Shown: positions 1-9,348 of the stretch, piece after piece
Position numbering within the stretch: position 1 is the first letter of the stretch
Layout: every line of letters starts with the position of its first letter
Origin: Ophioceras dolichostomum
Lineage: Eukaryota; Ascomycota; Sordariomycetes; Magnaporthales; Ophioceraceae
Length of the DNA stretch: 18,102 nt
Reading direction: 5' to 3'
Assembly (NCBI GenBank): GCA_003049485.1
Contig: PYST01000539.1
Span: 1 to 18,102 of the forward strand
Translations under genes and position numbers: made by a program
The notes under the pieces: generated by a model
What the model was told of the DNA's origin: nothing
The model's input: the letters and a program-made list of their open reading frames with translations, nothing else
The model's database searches: none

Positions 1-3000
1 GATAGAATTGTAGAGGCCGATGGTAAAATGACAGCGTATTGAAGCTCCTTTTTTTATGCGGGGACATTAATTTTTTGGGGGCTGAGCTGACCTGGGCGGT
101 GATCCTCACTTCCTTCTTGGCCTGGAGCATGGTTCCAGGGTCCACCCTGAACGGTCAATCTACCGCGCCGATCATCGACATCCAGTTTGCAAACACGTAA
201 CTCCTCAGCATTGGACGATATACACTCACAAGACACTCGCAAGGCGAGCAAGAGCACTGACACTGGCCACTGACCGCTCACCATCTCGTCGGGACGGGGC
301 CGTCAATGGGCCAAGCAATTCCCAAGCAATCCTAAGCAATCCAAAGCAAACTCTGCAGCCAGTCGGGTTCCAGAATCCGTCCGTAGGAAAGTCAGCGGCT
401 GTCACTGTTGTCACTACATCCAAGGATACAGACGCCTTCACCAGAGCCTAAGGTCGGTTGGTAACTTTGCAGCCCAACTCGCCACCCTGACTTTGTCGAT
501 GACATCCTCCCCCCCTCGTTGCCTCTCTTGCCTTGCTGGCCGCGAAGCGTTCGAAGCCAACCATCAAGCTTTAGGTTTGGCGGCCCTGGCGGCCTTCTTC
601 CCCCCCCTTCCCAGATCCTTTGCCAACCTCTGCAAACTTCAAGCAGATCTAACCCAGCGCCCTGCACGAAGGATGAAGTGCTGATGGGACCAAGCCATGG
701 GGGTCAAAGTCCAGCAAACAACATCAGAGCGAAGAGGTGACACGAGATTCCTGTAGCATAGCGGCGAGCCATTTTGCCCGATAGGCACTGCCCGCCTGCC
801 TTGGATCGAGAGGCAGAACAGTGGTCAGCACCAGCCGGACACATCATCACAGCGCAGGCGGCATGCCGGCGCCTCTGCTCGTAGTATCTCTGTCCGTTCA
901 TCACATCGCACATACACGAGGTGGCCGATGGGCAACACCTGCAGGACTTGTCATCGTTTGATGCGTACCAGGATGATCCCATCCATGCTATTCACCCCAA
1001 CATCTCACACACGCACACACGCAGTCATGAAGTATCGCAGTTCTTTCGACAGGTTCGTTCTCGTGGCAAAACAAACAAGGGCTTGGCAAACAAAGAAAAG
1101 CATGCCGGTCTGATATCTGACCTCCGACCTTTCACATTTTCATCTTTTCCTCCCTTGACACCACCTCAGAAACAAGATGATGCTCTGATGTCTCCGGTGC
1201 CACAAAGTTCCGACAGAAGCTAAATTCGCAAGCTTGGCCAACTATGTACCACCTGCGACCGTACTTCAAGCATGAACAGAAAAAACACTGTCAGAGAGGT
1301 AGGCAGGCCAAACATCGGGCGGCTGACAGGAGGCAGAAGAGTGTGGGAAGGGTAGGGTAGACAGACGATGGCATTCGCTATTATTTCCCGTATTTTTCTT
1401 CTTTCTCCTGACCTCACTCCGCCGCCCCCAAAACCTCTATCTGACTCACCCCCTTGTAGTTTTACGCAGAATGAATGGAAGGGAGACCGGTCGAAGATGG
1501 AAGGTGACCTAGAACGCCACAGGTCGAAGGCGGAGGAAGGAGACAAGACTTCGGAGCAAACGACAAAGTCTTCTTGCCGCTGATGGAAGAGAAGGAGAGT
1601 TAGATTGGTGACACTACACTGAGTAGGCAGGTCCAAGCAAACAAAACGAAGGAACACTTTGGCAAGCAGACATACATACGAACGACAAGCTCAATACGAT
1701 AGCCCGCCGCAGCCACACAAGACAAAGCCGTGGTGATGATTTTCCTCATGTTTATTCTTGTTTCTTGATCCATTCCCCCAAGGAATTCCCGAAAGGATTC
1801 ACGCCGCCATGCTCTCTAGCCTTGCCCGCTAAACTTAGCGACTTAGAAGTCTCTCTCTCTCTCGAAAAAAAGAATACGGATGGAAGCTTTTCGGTTCCTT
1901 CTCGAGCTTCCGGACCTCTTTTCCCCCCTTCCTTATCTCGCCCCCGGACTGAGGACGGACTGGGAGGCAGTCGATCTATGTTCGGGTGTTTGAGGATTTC
2001 GACGCTGTCTTCCTTCTTTGTTCCTTTTCCTTGCCGTGCGCCTCCGCCGCCTGTGCCGCCGCCATTCTGATCGCAGGACTGTGCCGTTTTTCCTATCTAT
2101 CTTTTTGTTCTCCTGGAGGGTAAATCCTTGCTTCTCCCCATGCATCTCTGCCCGAGTTGCCACCGTCGACTTACCATGTCGTCCAGTGGCCTCTTTCTTT
2201 TTTTCTTTTTTCTATCTAGTTCTCTTTCTGCGATTGTCCAGCTAAGGCACATGTGTATAACGCGTGCATGGTTGGTTTTGCCCCAAAGAGGCACAGCCCA
2301 TCATCTCTTGCTGATGATGATCTGGAACTGGGCCCCCCGGACGTCCCCAGAAGATGACTGACTTGTAAGATGTCCCATGCCATATTTCAACGTACATGAT
2401 GAGAGTGACTGCCGGCCGTCAAGCATCCGAGGCTGCGGCACTGGCAGCGGCACACTGGCAGCGGCACCGCAAAACCCAGCATAGCACACCAGCATTGTTT
2501 ATTAGCATCAGCATAAGCATCGATCGTATGGTCATCAAGGGGTTTTTTTGTTTGCAGAAACCTTCCCGTTTAAGTCGGAGAGCAGGCAAGATGCCTAAGC
2601 CGCCCCGCTGACTCTTAGAGCTGACGAAAGGCGGGCAGCTAACGATTTCCATTTTGTTTCTCTTGCCGCTACCGGGATCTTGCAGCAGCTATTGTTTTCT
2701 AACGGCCAGTAGATGGCTGTTTACTATTCAGTAGTGAGGCTCGAGAGCGGCAGCCGAGCTGCTGAGCCAAACCATACTACCGGAGCCGACAAGAGCAGGT
2801 ACCAACGAAGATTGGCACGGCTTCTTGCGGGGGAGAAAAAAGGTACAAGCTCAGCGTTTTAGTTGCATGGCAGCGGGATACGCGCACACACACCTGCACG
2901 CACTCACACATACGCAAGCCGTTCGCTCGAGCTCAGACTCACTTTCGTTCAAAACTCACTTCCTCGTTCTCAGGCGGCTTGACTGATGATGATGACAGGG

Positions 3001-3890
3001 TAGTAGTGGCAGAGCCAAGAGAAATTTTCAACTAAGATCAGATCTGACAGGGGCTTTTCCTCCTCAGATTTTCTTTTCCTTTGCCTTGCTGCAGCCAAAC
3101 TCCATGGTCACAACTCATCACCTTTCAAAACCAATATCACAAGCTTCTATACTCTGTTCTGGTTGCACTTACAACGTTGTATGTAGCTGTCCCTTGACAT
3201 ACCACAGTAATTGCACCCCTCCTGATGAACGAACGACGAACGAGGCAGAACAGAGCCACAGAACCACCAGAACAGGGCGCACACAGTGTTGTACCGGCCG
3301 TGCAGGCACTGTCGTGCGCACACAGCACAACTTTCTTTTCCCAAGCAGCATCCGTCCCTCTTGACCTCTCACAGTTCACCACCCAGGAATTGAACCCGGG
3401 CGGTGCGTCTGCGATGGCACGCATACAGGGAGGATGACAGGGAAGACCCCTGTTCCAGAAGTCTGGCCCTCGGGCAATTTCATCAATTTCATCGAACATA
3501 GCCTTGCAACCGTCGTGGGCCGGCGGGGGTTTTTAGGGGCCCACGGCGGGGTGTGGTCGGAAAGGACCCCTGTCTTGCCAACCTTCGTTCTCCACTGGCG
3601 AATGCAAGCAGCACAGAAAGCAGTTTGGTCTCCTGGGTCTCCTGCAGAGAGCACACACACGCTGCAGTCTTGGCCACTAACCTAGAAGCACTTGGCTAGC
3701 AGTCAACCTCCTCACTCATTGCAGTTGAGCTCACCCTAACTTGCTGTCCTGTCCACTGTGATCAGTAGCTAAACAGAAGCGACAACATTAGCAACAACGC
3801 CGCCGCCGCTTTTGGCTTCATGCTTTTTTATTCACCCTCCCACCACAACCACTTTCATCAGCGTCCGCTACTCATCCTGAATGTACATAG
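1..3890. other. Left gene-free region
   Basis: No ORF here resembles a known protein or has a gene-like series of exons. Most open frames are under 150 codons and overlap on both strands. The sequence has C/T blocks (1835-2240 on the + strand), homopolymer T tracts with acceptor-like ends (2186-2219 and 2546-2559), and CT microsatellite at 1851-1862. A GTAAAT donor at 2120 with CTTAC at about 2171 and TTTTCTATCTAG ending at 2219 resembles an intron, but it joins no convincing coding frame. Confidence 0.5.
3377..3405 (-). other. 11-bp hairpin with a tRNA T-loop-like sequence
   Basis: On the minus strand CACCGCCCGGG and CCTGGGTGGTG enclose the loop TTCAATT. All eleven pairs form, two of them G-T. 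The inner part looks like a tRNA T arm (TTCAAT loop). No matching acceptor 5' strand or D arm was found in the 100 bases where they should be, so it is not an intact tRNA. It may be a relic or chance. Confidence 0.3.
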
Positions 3891-3917
3891 GTGGCCACGA
3901 CTAGTCGACGACTAGTC
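3891..3917. repeat. Cluster of short perfect palindromes
   Basis: GTGGCCAC (3891-3898) is followed directly by GACTAGTC (3899-3906), the spacer GAC, and a second GACTAGTC (3910-3917). Each unit is self-complementary. The spacing suits a paired protein-binding site, but no known factor is assigned. Confidence 0.5.
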
Positions 3918-4439
3918 CACAAACAGTAGGGTGCTATTCTATGTATTCCCACGCAGAGCTAGTCATCCCCGAAGCCCCCCTCATTCCCGGTCCTCTCTGA
4001 AAAAGTCTGAACGTGTTCTTCCCTCTCAATTCCTTCCTTCTGTCTGGGTCCATCAACTTTACAGGCCAGCCACCACTGCCCAGCTCAGACAGCCCCCAAA
4101 TGCCTATTTTTTGTCCACTGCCGTTTCCTTTTGATCCATCTTCCTGAGACCCTCATCCTTGGAGACTGGCACATCAAGTCCCAAGATACCCAAGATGGCC
4201 AAGATCTTGTCAGGGAAAATCTTCTTCCTCATCACTCCCCCTGCAGAGTGCTCTATCCTGCTGTCGCGAAGGGCTCTTCTTGGAGTCCTGTCTCCCCTTC
4301 TCCTCCCCTCTCTCTCTGTCTCTCTGTACCCTGTCTTCCTCATCCCTCGTCCTCCAGTGGGGAATGGGAGTGCAGTGTCGTCTGCAGCAGGTCTGCAGGC
4401 TCGGTGATGGAGGGTAGCATCACGCCCAGGGGCGTATCA

Positions 4440-4529
4440 GTAAGTATGGGTGTCTGGATTCCTTCCGCACGCTCCCTGCCCGGCTGGCTCCCACTCCCTG
4501 GCACTCACTCCTCATCCCTGGCTGGGCAG
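4440..4529 (+). other. Intron-like segment in the upstream region (90 bp)
   Basis: A perfect donor GTAAGT (4440-4445), a CTNAC-type branch CTCAC (4504-4508) and acceptor GGGCAG ending at 4529. No coding frame is joined. It could be a leader intron if transcription starts further left than I infer, or chance in C/T-rich DNA. Confidence 0.25.
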
Positions 4530-4651
4530 TGGGCACTCGCACACACACGACCCACGACCGACTGCTATCCCAAAAAAAAAGTGGACAGACCTGCCTCCGC
4601 TGTCTCGTTCTCCTCCTGATCTCGGAAAGTCCCTGTCTCCCTGTCCTTTTT

Positions 4652-4687
4652 CCCTGCCTGTCTCCCTGTCTGTCTCCCTGTCTGTCT
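4652..4687 (+). repeat. 12-bp tandem repeat, three copies
   Basis: CCCTGTCTGTCT is repeated at 4652-4663 (one change), 4664-4675 and 4676-4687. It is a local minisatellite within a C/T-rich region. Confidence 0.85.
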
Positions 4688-4810
4688 CCCCTTGTTTCCT
4701 TGGAGCAGCACCATCATGGAGCAGCGTTGCCACCTTGTGGAGCCCGGAACTGTTGAACACCTGCCCATCATATCCACCGCAGCCCATTGTTGAAGTCTCC
4801 AGTCCACTTC

Positions 4811-4860
4811 CTGGCGCCTGGTTCCGGCTCTGGCGCCTGGTTCCGGCTCTGGCTCCTGGC
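4811..4860 (+). repeat. 19-bp tandem repeat, two exact copies plus a partial one
   Basis: CTGGCGCCTGGTTCCGGCT occurs at 4811-4829 and 4830-4848, followed by a degenerate partial copy at 4849-4860. Confidence 0.9.
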
Positions 4861-5290
4861 AGGCGCTGGGCAAGCCTGCAACCCTCGGTGCCTTTCGATG
4901 CTGGGACGGTACAACCAAATACTGCACGCAATGGGAGGAACTGCTTGTCATCCTGACCATACATGGCGTCCCTCACCACCCAGCATCCTTACCTCTCCCA
5001 AACCCATGCTTTTTCGCGTCCTCAGGCCCCTTCTGGTTTAGCCTTCATCTCCCCTCGACCCCATACGCATCTGTGAAAGGGGGTCCCTCCCTAAGCAGAC
5101 AAGAGCTTGGAAGTTGCTATTGCTGTTTGCTTGCTTTTTGTGCCTTGTATTTGCCATTCTGCTTCTGCTATTTGTTCGGCCTTCGCCCTCTCGCCTTCTC
5201 TCGCGCCCCTCCTCTTCCAAGCCCATCCCCATCCCGTCCACCCACACAGGAAGCACAGCACACACATAGCACAGGCCCGCAGTCCATCGT

Positions 5291-5311
5291 CCCCAGTCCC
5301 CAGTCCCCAGT
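5291..5311 (+). repeat. 7-bp tandem repeat, three copies, in the leader
   Basis: CCCCAGT is repeated exactly three times. Confidence 0.85.
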
Positions 5312-5425
5312 CCACTCAACAAGCAATATTGCGCCCTGGATCAACCTGGAAATCCCGGGATCCTCCCAGCCCTCGATCCAGCTCCTTTCCGAAGTCCCTC
5401 CGCTGCACTCCTTGCAGCTGTGGTG

Positions 5426-5455
5426 ATGGCAGTTTCACTTCTGCTTTCGTCTTGA
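5426..5455 (+). promoter_or_regulatory. Upstream ORF of 9 codons in the leader
   Basis: ATG to TGA encodes MAVSLLLSS. It has G at -3 and G at +4, a fair initiation context. It is the first ATG in the inferred leader, about 1.1 kb before the main start, so reinitiation downstream would be possible. Its translation is not demonstrated. Confidence 0.35.
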
Positions 5456-5868
5456 AGAAGAACCGTCCTAAAATTTGACTCAGGCCCTATACTACTGCCC
5501 TCACTAAAAGTACACCCACCATACTACACCTGGACTGGACTCTGCCATTTCCGCTTTAGGCACAACATCTGTGCACCCGCCCGCCGCCCACCGTTGGATC
5601 TCTCTTCTTAATACTTCTCCATCCAGGACGAAAGATACTACTACAGTACAAGGGCAACCGTTGTATCCTCGAGACCATCAACAGAGGTCCCGGCACTTGC
5701 GGTTCTACAAGTTCTACAAAAAGACTGTCATCTGCCTCCCTTCGTCCCACCTTTGCTGGTCCCCTTAACTCTCAACCACCATCACTTCCTTTCCAAGATT
5801 CCGATCTTCGTCCTGTCTATTTTGCCATCGTTTGGTTCCCTTCACTTGCTCTCTTCTTCTGTTTACTG

Positions 5869-5905
5869 CCCGTGGACCCGTGGACCGGACCCGTGGACCC
5901 GTCGA
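5869..5905 (+). repeat. CCCGTGGA repeats in the leader
   Basis: CCCGTGGA occurs at 5869-5876, 5877-5884 and 5890-5897, followed by the variant CCCGTCGA at 5898-5905. The units lie within the long ATG-free run, so they would be part of the transcript if the leader call is right. Confidence 0.75.
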
Positions 5906-6254
5906 CTGCTCCTTTTCCTTGGACGGCCTTCCTTCCCTCGGCACCCTTCATCATCGTCTACCTCCTCGCTATAGCTATCCTCTTCCACAAGAGCTAGCTC
6001 TTCTGCGAGTGCCGCAGACTTTGTGCGCAGACGGGAGAAGGCAAACAAGAGCAGCTCCCAGGCTTGACCGCACGTCACGAGCGAGGCCTTCCAACAACCT
6101 CACACGGCACTGCCGCGGCGCCGCCGGACGTACATCACTAGAGCCGTCCATCTGTCTGAGACAAGAACCGACGTTTACACGCTCTCTAAACTTCTTCGTC
6201 ACCTGTCACCTGGAGAACCGACAAGAGCCTCTTTTTTTTCACCACTACCGCCGG

Positions 6255-6266
6255 ATGCGTTTATAG
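6255..6266 (+). promoter_or_regulatory. Minimal upstream ORF (ATG, two codons, TAG)
   Basis: ATG CGT TTA TAG encodes Met-Arg-Leu. The -3 base is C, so initiation would be leaky. It sits about 50 bases before the putative leader intron. If that intron is spliced, it is the last ATG before the main start and lies only about 50 bases from it in the mRNA. Confidence 0.35.
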
Positions 6267-6314
6267 CGCCGACCTTCCGGAATCACGCTCGCTGACAGAC
6301 CTGTCTCTTTCTGA

Positions 6315-6549
6315 GTAAGCCAGCGTCTCCTCCCGCTACTGCTAGCTGCTACATACAATCTGTGCTGTCGCATGAGATTAAGGAGCTTCACCGCAGTCTC
6401 TCGAGACGCTAGCCAGCTTCAAGCTCTAGCAGTACCTTAGCATGTTACAAGGTATAAACGCAAAGCTACAGGCCGGCAGGCAGCTAACCGAAAAGAATCA
6501 GATACACAAATCGCCGTGCGGGAACCACGACTGCTCTTTTCCTTTCTAG
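6315..6549 (+). other. Probable leader intron (235 bp) just before the start codon
   Basis: The donor GTAAGC is at 6315-6320. A branch-like GCTAAC is at 6483-6488, and a pyrimidine tract runs into TTTCTAG ending at 6549, four bases from the ATG at 6553. Splicing would remove two of the four upstream ATGs (6372 and 6442). The branch-to-acceptor distance of about 62 bases is longer than usual for fungi, so another branch point or a different donor is possible. Confidence 0.45.
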
Positions 6550-6552
6550 GGT

Positions 6553-8249
6553 ATGGAATATACCCTACAGAACAGCAACAGCAACAGCTCGAAATTCGCT
6601 CCTCACGACCGAAGAGACACTTCGTCCAAGATGTCCATTCTCGCAATGTCCACCCCATCTCCGCACGCAAGCTTCAAGAGGGAGTACTACTCCTGGGACG
6701 ACAGCAGGCAGGCCGACTATGCTTCGTCCAGGCCAAGGAGTGACCCCGAGAGGGTCACTCTTCCTCCCATCCGCCAGGTTTGTTCCACCAGTGCCATATC
6801 TATCCTCATGCTTTCTCTTGCGGCTGGGGAAGACTCTTTTCTTCTTGCAGCACGCCCTCGCACTGCAGAAGAGTAGCCAGAAGCTAACAAGAAACCCAAA
6901 ACCAGGCATTCCCCGATCTCCACCTCCGAGTTGTCCCTACTGAGTCAGTCGTAAGGACTCCTTCCTCGACCACCTCGCCGGTCGTGGGTCCATCAGGAAC
7001 CTTGACTCCGCCGGAGTATGTGCACTCGCCAAGCCAGAACAAGAGGAGGCGGCTATCGATCGACGAGGAACCGGAGGAGAGGGCGAGCCGGGTCCCCAGG
7101 CTATACAGCGGACCAGCCTCGTCCTTCCACCAGAGGCGGGAGAGCCGGGCCATGTCTCCTGCCAGCCTTAGCGCCGGCGGGCCTAGGTCGTCAGGCCTCG
7201 AAAGTTGGAGCAGCTCTTCCCGTACGAGCCCCTTTATGTCAGGATCCGCGAGCAGCTCCACCACTGTGCGGTCTCCTATCGCCATGGAGCCTTCTGAGCG
7301 ACCAACGCTCCCCAGTCTTCCGCTTCTCAACTTCGAGCGGGTCCCGCCGCCACCTTCGCAACCGCAGCATCACCACCAGCACCAGCACCAGCACCAGCAC
7401 CCGCACCAGCACCCTCACCAGCAGCCACCGCCGATGCAGCCTCACCCCCACCCTCACCACCACGTCAGGGCGCTCTCGGGTGACGACTACGTGATGGAGC
7501 AGAACCGGGGACTCATGGTGCACCCCAACGCACCAGGCATGGACGCAGCCGGCTACCGGCAGGGGGGCGTCGGCTACGCGGGCTACGGCTACCACCACCC
7601 GACGCGGGTGCAGTCGTTGTCGATGAGCGCGATCCACCATCCGATGGACCGCAGCCCGTTCTCCGCCGGCGGTTACGGGCCCTACCAGGACTACATGCGC
7701 ATGGGCGAGCTGGGCGCCATGGGCCTGAACGGGGACAACAAGCAGCGCAAGCGCCGAGGCAACCTGCCCAAGGAGACGACCGACAAGCTCCGGGCCTGGT
7801 TCGTCGCCCACCTGACGCACCCGTACCCGACTGAGGACGAGAAGCAGGAGCTGATGAGGCAGACCGGCCTGCAGATGAGTATGTTTTTATGTCCTATCAT
7901 CCTATACTCCATTGGCCGCTCCCTACACAGACTCGAAAAATATAGCTAACACCGAGCCCTCTCCCCTCCTTTCCCCCTAGACCAAATCTCCAACTGGTTC
8001 ATAAACGCCCGCCGCCGCCAGCTGCCCACCATGATCAGCAACGCCCGCGTCGAGTCCGACGCCATCGCCTCCGGCCGGGTCTCCGCCGACGGCAAGGTGC
8101 TCCCCTCGACCGAGCGGTCGGACTACGACGTCGTCGACGTCAAGGGCGCCAGTCCCCTCAGCGACGACGGCGCCCTCGCTGCTTACGAGGAAGACCTCGA
8201 GATGAAGCATCGTCGGGCGCTCAACATCAAGCGTAACGGCAGCGTCTGA
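6553..8249 (+). CDS. TALE/KN-type homeobox transcription factor, three exons
   Basis: Predicted nuclear DNA-binding regulator. The exons 6553-6777, 6906-7878 and 7981-8249 join in frame to 488 codons ending at TGA 8247-8249. Residues 353-415 form a TALE homeodomain: basic N-terminal arm RKRRGNLPK (356-364), helix 1 with W373 and F374, the three-residue TALE loop P-Y-P (381-383), and a recognition helix with W405, F406, I407, N408 and R410, matching homeodomain positions 48-51 and 53. A second basic cluster, KRRRLS (121-126), could be a nuclear signal and a basophilic-kinase site. Residues 227-261 are a His/Gln/Pro tract and about 266-351 are Gly/Tyr/Met-rich and probably disordered. The tail (447-474) is acidic. 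In-frame ATGs at 6553, 6631 (residue 27) and 6646 (residue 32) compete as starts; I took the first, which follows an in-frame TAG. Fungal relatives carry names such as RfeB or kal-1, but I cannot tell which orthologue this is. Target genes are unknown. The homeodomain assignment is very secure; exact N-terminus is moderate. Confidence 0.94.
6778..6905 (+). other. Intron 1 of the homeobox gene (128 bp, phase 0)
   Basis: The donor is GTTTGT after CAG, the branch site GCTAAC lies at 6883-6888, and the acceptor is CCAG at 6902-6905. Removing it joins LPPIRQ to AFPDLHLRVV, which restores a continuous frame into the large second exon. Without splicing, the frame from 6553 stops at the TAG at 6874-6876. 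The donor has T at position 3 and is weaker than that of intron 2. Confidence 0.85.
7364..7463 (+). repeat. CACCAG-type hexamer repeat inside exon 2 (His/Gln/Pro tract)
   Basis: A run of CAC, CAG, CCG and CCT codons, with tandem CACCAG units, encodes a His/Gln/Pro-rich stretch (about residues 229-261). Repeat slippage here would change length in frame by two residues per unit, so length differences between strains are expected. The tract lies N-terminal to the homeodomain and may belong to a transactivation or condensate-forming region, which is inference. Confidence 0.8.
7879..7980 (+). other. Intron 2 of the homeobox gene (102 bp, splits an Asn codon of the homeodomain)
   Basis: The donor is GTATGT, the branch site GCTAAC is at 7945-7950, and a C/T-rich tract leads to acceptor CCCCTAG ending at 7980. 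Splicing rebuilds the Asn codon A|AC (residue 400) and the motif LQMNQISNWFINARRR, the conserved recognition helix. The intron is a multiple of three but is closed by an in-frame TAA at 7947-7949, which is part of the branch site itself. Confidence 0.95.
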
Positions 8250-8620
8250 GAATGAAAAAAAAGGCAGAACCTATTATCTCCCTGTGCATCACACATCACT
8301 CGAAACGAAAACTCGAAAAGACCGAACACGAAAGACCCAGCAACCAAAACAAAAAGAAACCCTGCGCTCCACGAATTCCTTTGACTTATCTAGTATTTTT
8401 CTTTTTCTTTACCCTTCTCGGCCTGTACGAATATATATATCCCCCAAACCCATACATAACCTTTTTGTCTTCTGGGCAGGACTGTATTACTTTTCAGTTT
8501 TCTTCTTTTTTTTTGCGTTATACATATTAGATATACCATTCTTGGGGAGGTCCACTTGACGAACTTGGGACACCTACTGAACACATTTTTTTGTTTTTAT
8601 TTATATTTGTTATGCTGGAA
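8250..8620 (+). other. Probable 3' UTR and poly(A) region of the homeobox gene
   Basis: After the TGA the sequence becomes A-rich (8254-8360), then strongly T-rich with ATATATAT near 8433-8442 and long T tracts near 8505 and 8586. This is the usual look of a fungal 3' end. No canonical AATAAA was found, which is common in fungi. The end point is a guess. Confidence 0.5.
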
Positions 8621-9348
8621 TCCAGTCCACCTCTCTCTCTCTGCCGCATACCAAAACCATTTCCTGCCCAGGCGGGTAGGTGCGGAGGAAACCCAAAAAA
8701 GAAAGAGTAAACCAAAAGAGATGAAGAAATTGGGAAATGTGTTATTGGATGGATGGTCGGAACTACTGCTGCTGCTTCTACTACCACTCAGGCTGGGCCA
8801 GTCGGAAAGGACGGTTTTACAACGCAAGGAGCCCAGACAAGACTGGACAGGCAGGACAGGGACAGGGATACGGATAGGGACAAGGGCAGGAGATCGAACT
8901 GGAGTTCATCCGCCTAACCCACCCACCACCACTCAGTCCATTATGTCGTCTTCTGCGGTGGCTATCCTCAGGGAACGGAACGAAGAAAGCGGACCGGACG
9001 TATTTGTTTGAACATTTTTAACAGATATTCAGGTACAAACCTTTCCTTATTTAACATGATAATCCAACGAAGGCAAAGATAGGTCGGATACAAACAAGAA
9101 GAAAAATCATCAAAAAAATTATTATATATGTATAATAGTATCGATAGCCAAGGCAACCACAAGAGAAAGAGATCCGCTCTCGTTGAAAGACGCTTTCTTT
9201 TTGCAACACTTGGATGTCTATCCACACCACCTACTTCTTTCTTTCTGTCTCCCATTCCATCCATCACGAAGTGATGACCTAAATGGGTGTGTTTTGTTGT
9301 TGCCTTCCATCGTCCATCCCTCCGCCACCACCCACCCAACTCACCTGC

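Larger units (their letters stand above)
3918..5009 (+). other. C/T-rich region with short tandem repeats, no gene
   Basis: The + strand is pyrimidine-rich, and overlapping open frames on both strands are low-complexity (Ser/Pro/Leu runs) with no recognisable domain. ATGs occur at roughly usual density, unlike the leader downstream. It may be promoter or distal regulatory DNA of the homeobox gene. Confidence 0.45.
5010..6552 (+). promoter_or_regulatory. Long ATG-poor 5' leader of the homeobox gene (probable 5' UTR with promoter at its left end)
   Basis: The + strand is strongly C/T-rich, as in many fungal core promoters and leaders. Reading every base, I find only four ATG triplets, at 5426, 6255, 6372 and 6442, including an 826-base run without any (5429-6254). 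Left of 5010 the ATGs return to normal spacing (4931, 4973, 5006). Loss of upstream ATGs is what selection on a scanned leader produces, so I infer that transcription starts somewhere around 5000-5200. No clear TATA box was seen. The leader also carries small direct repeats at 5291-5311 and 5869-5905. Confidence 0.6.

Noticed and set aside
2986..3047. Possible C/D-box snoRNA (ATGATGA then CTGA about 55 bases on)
   Set aside because: No good terminal stem and no clear internal C'/D' boxes; the C box is part of a GAT repeat.
3137..3499. 120-codon minus-strand frame beginning with an acidic segment
   Set aside because: No family resemblance. It crosses the T-arm-like hairpin and has no exon partners.
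4131..4979. Several 130-168 codon frames on both strands
   Set aside because: All are Ser/Pro/Leu or Arg/Gln/Gly-rich by-products of C/T-rich repeat DNA, with several alternatives in each position.
7239..7820. 193-codon open frame on the minus strand inside the homeobox gene
   Set aside because: It lies antisense to the G/C-rich second exon, and its Val/Leu/Arg runs are the complement of the His/Gln repeat. It has no domain.
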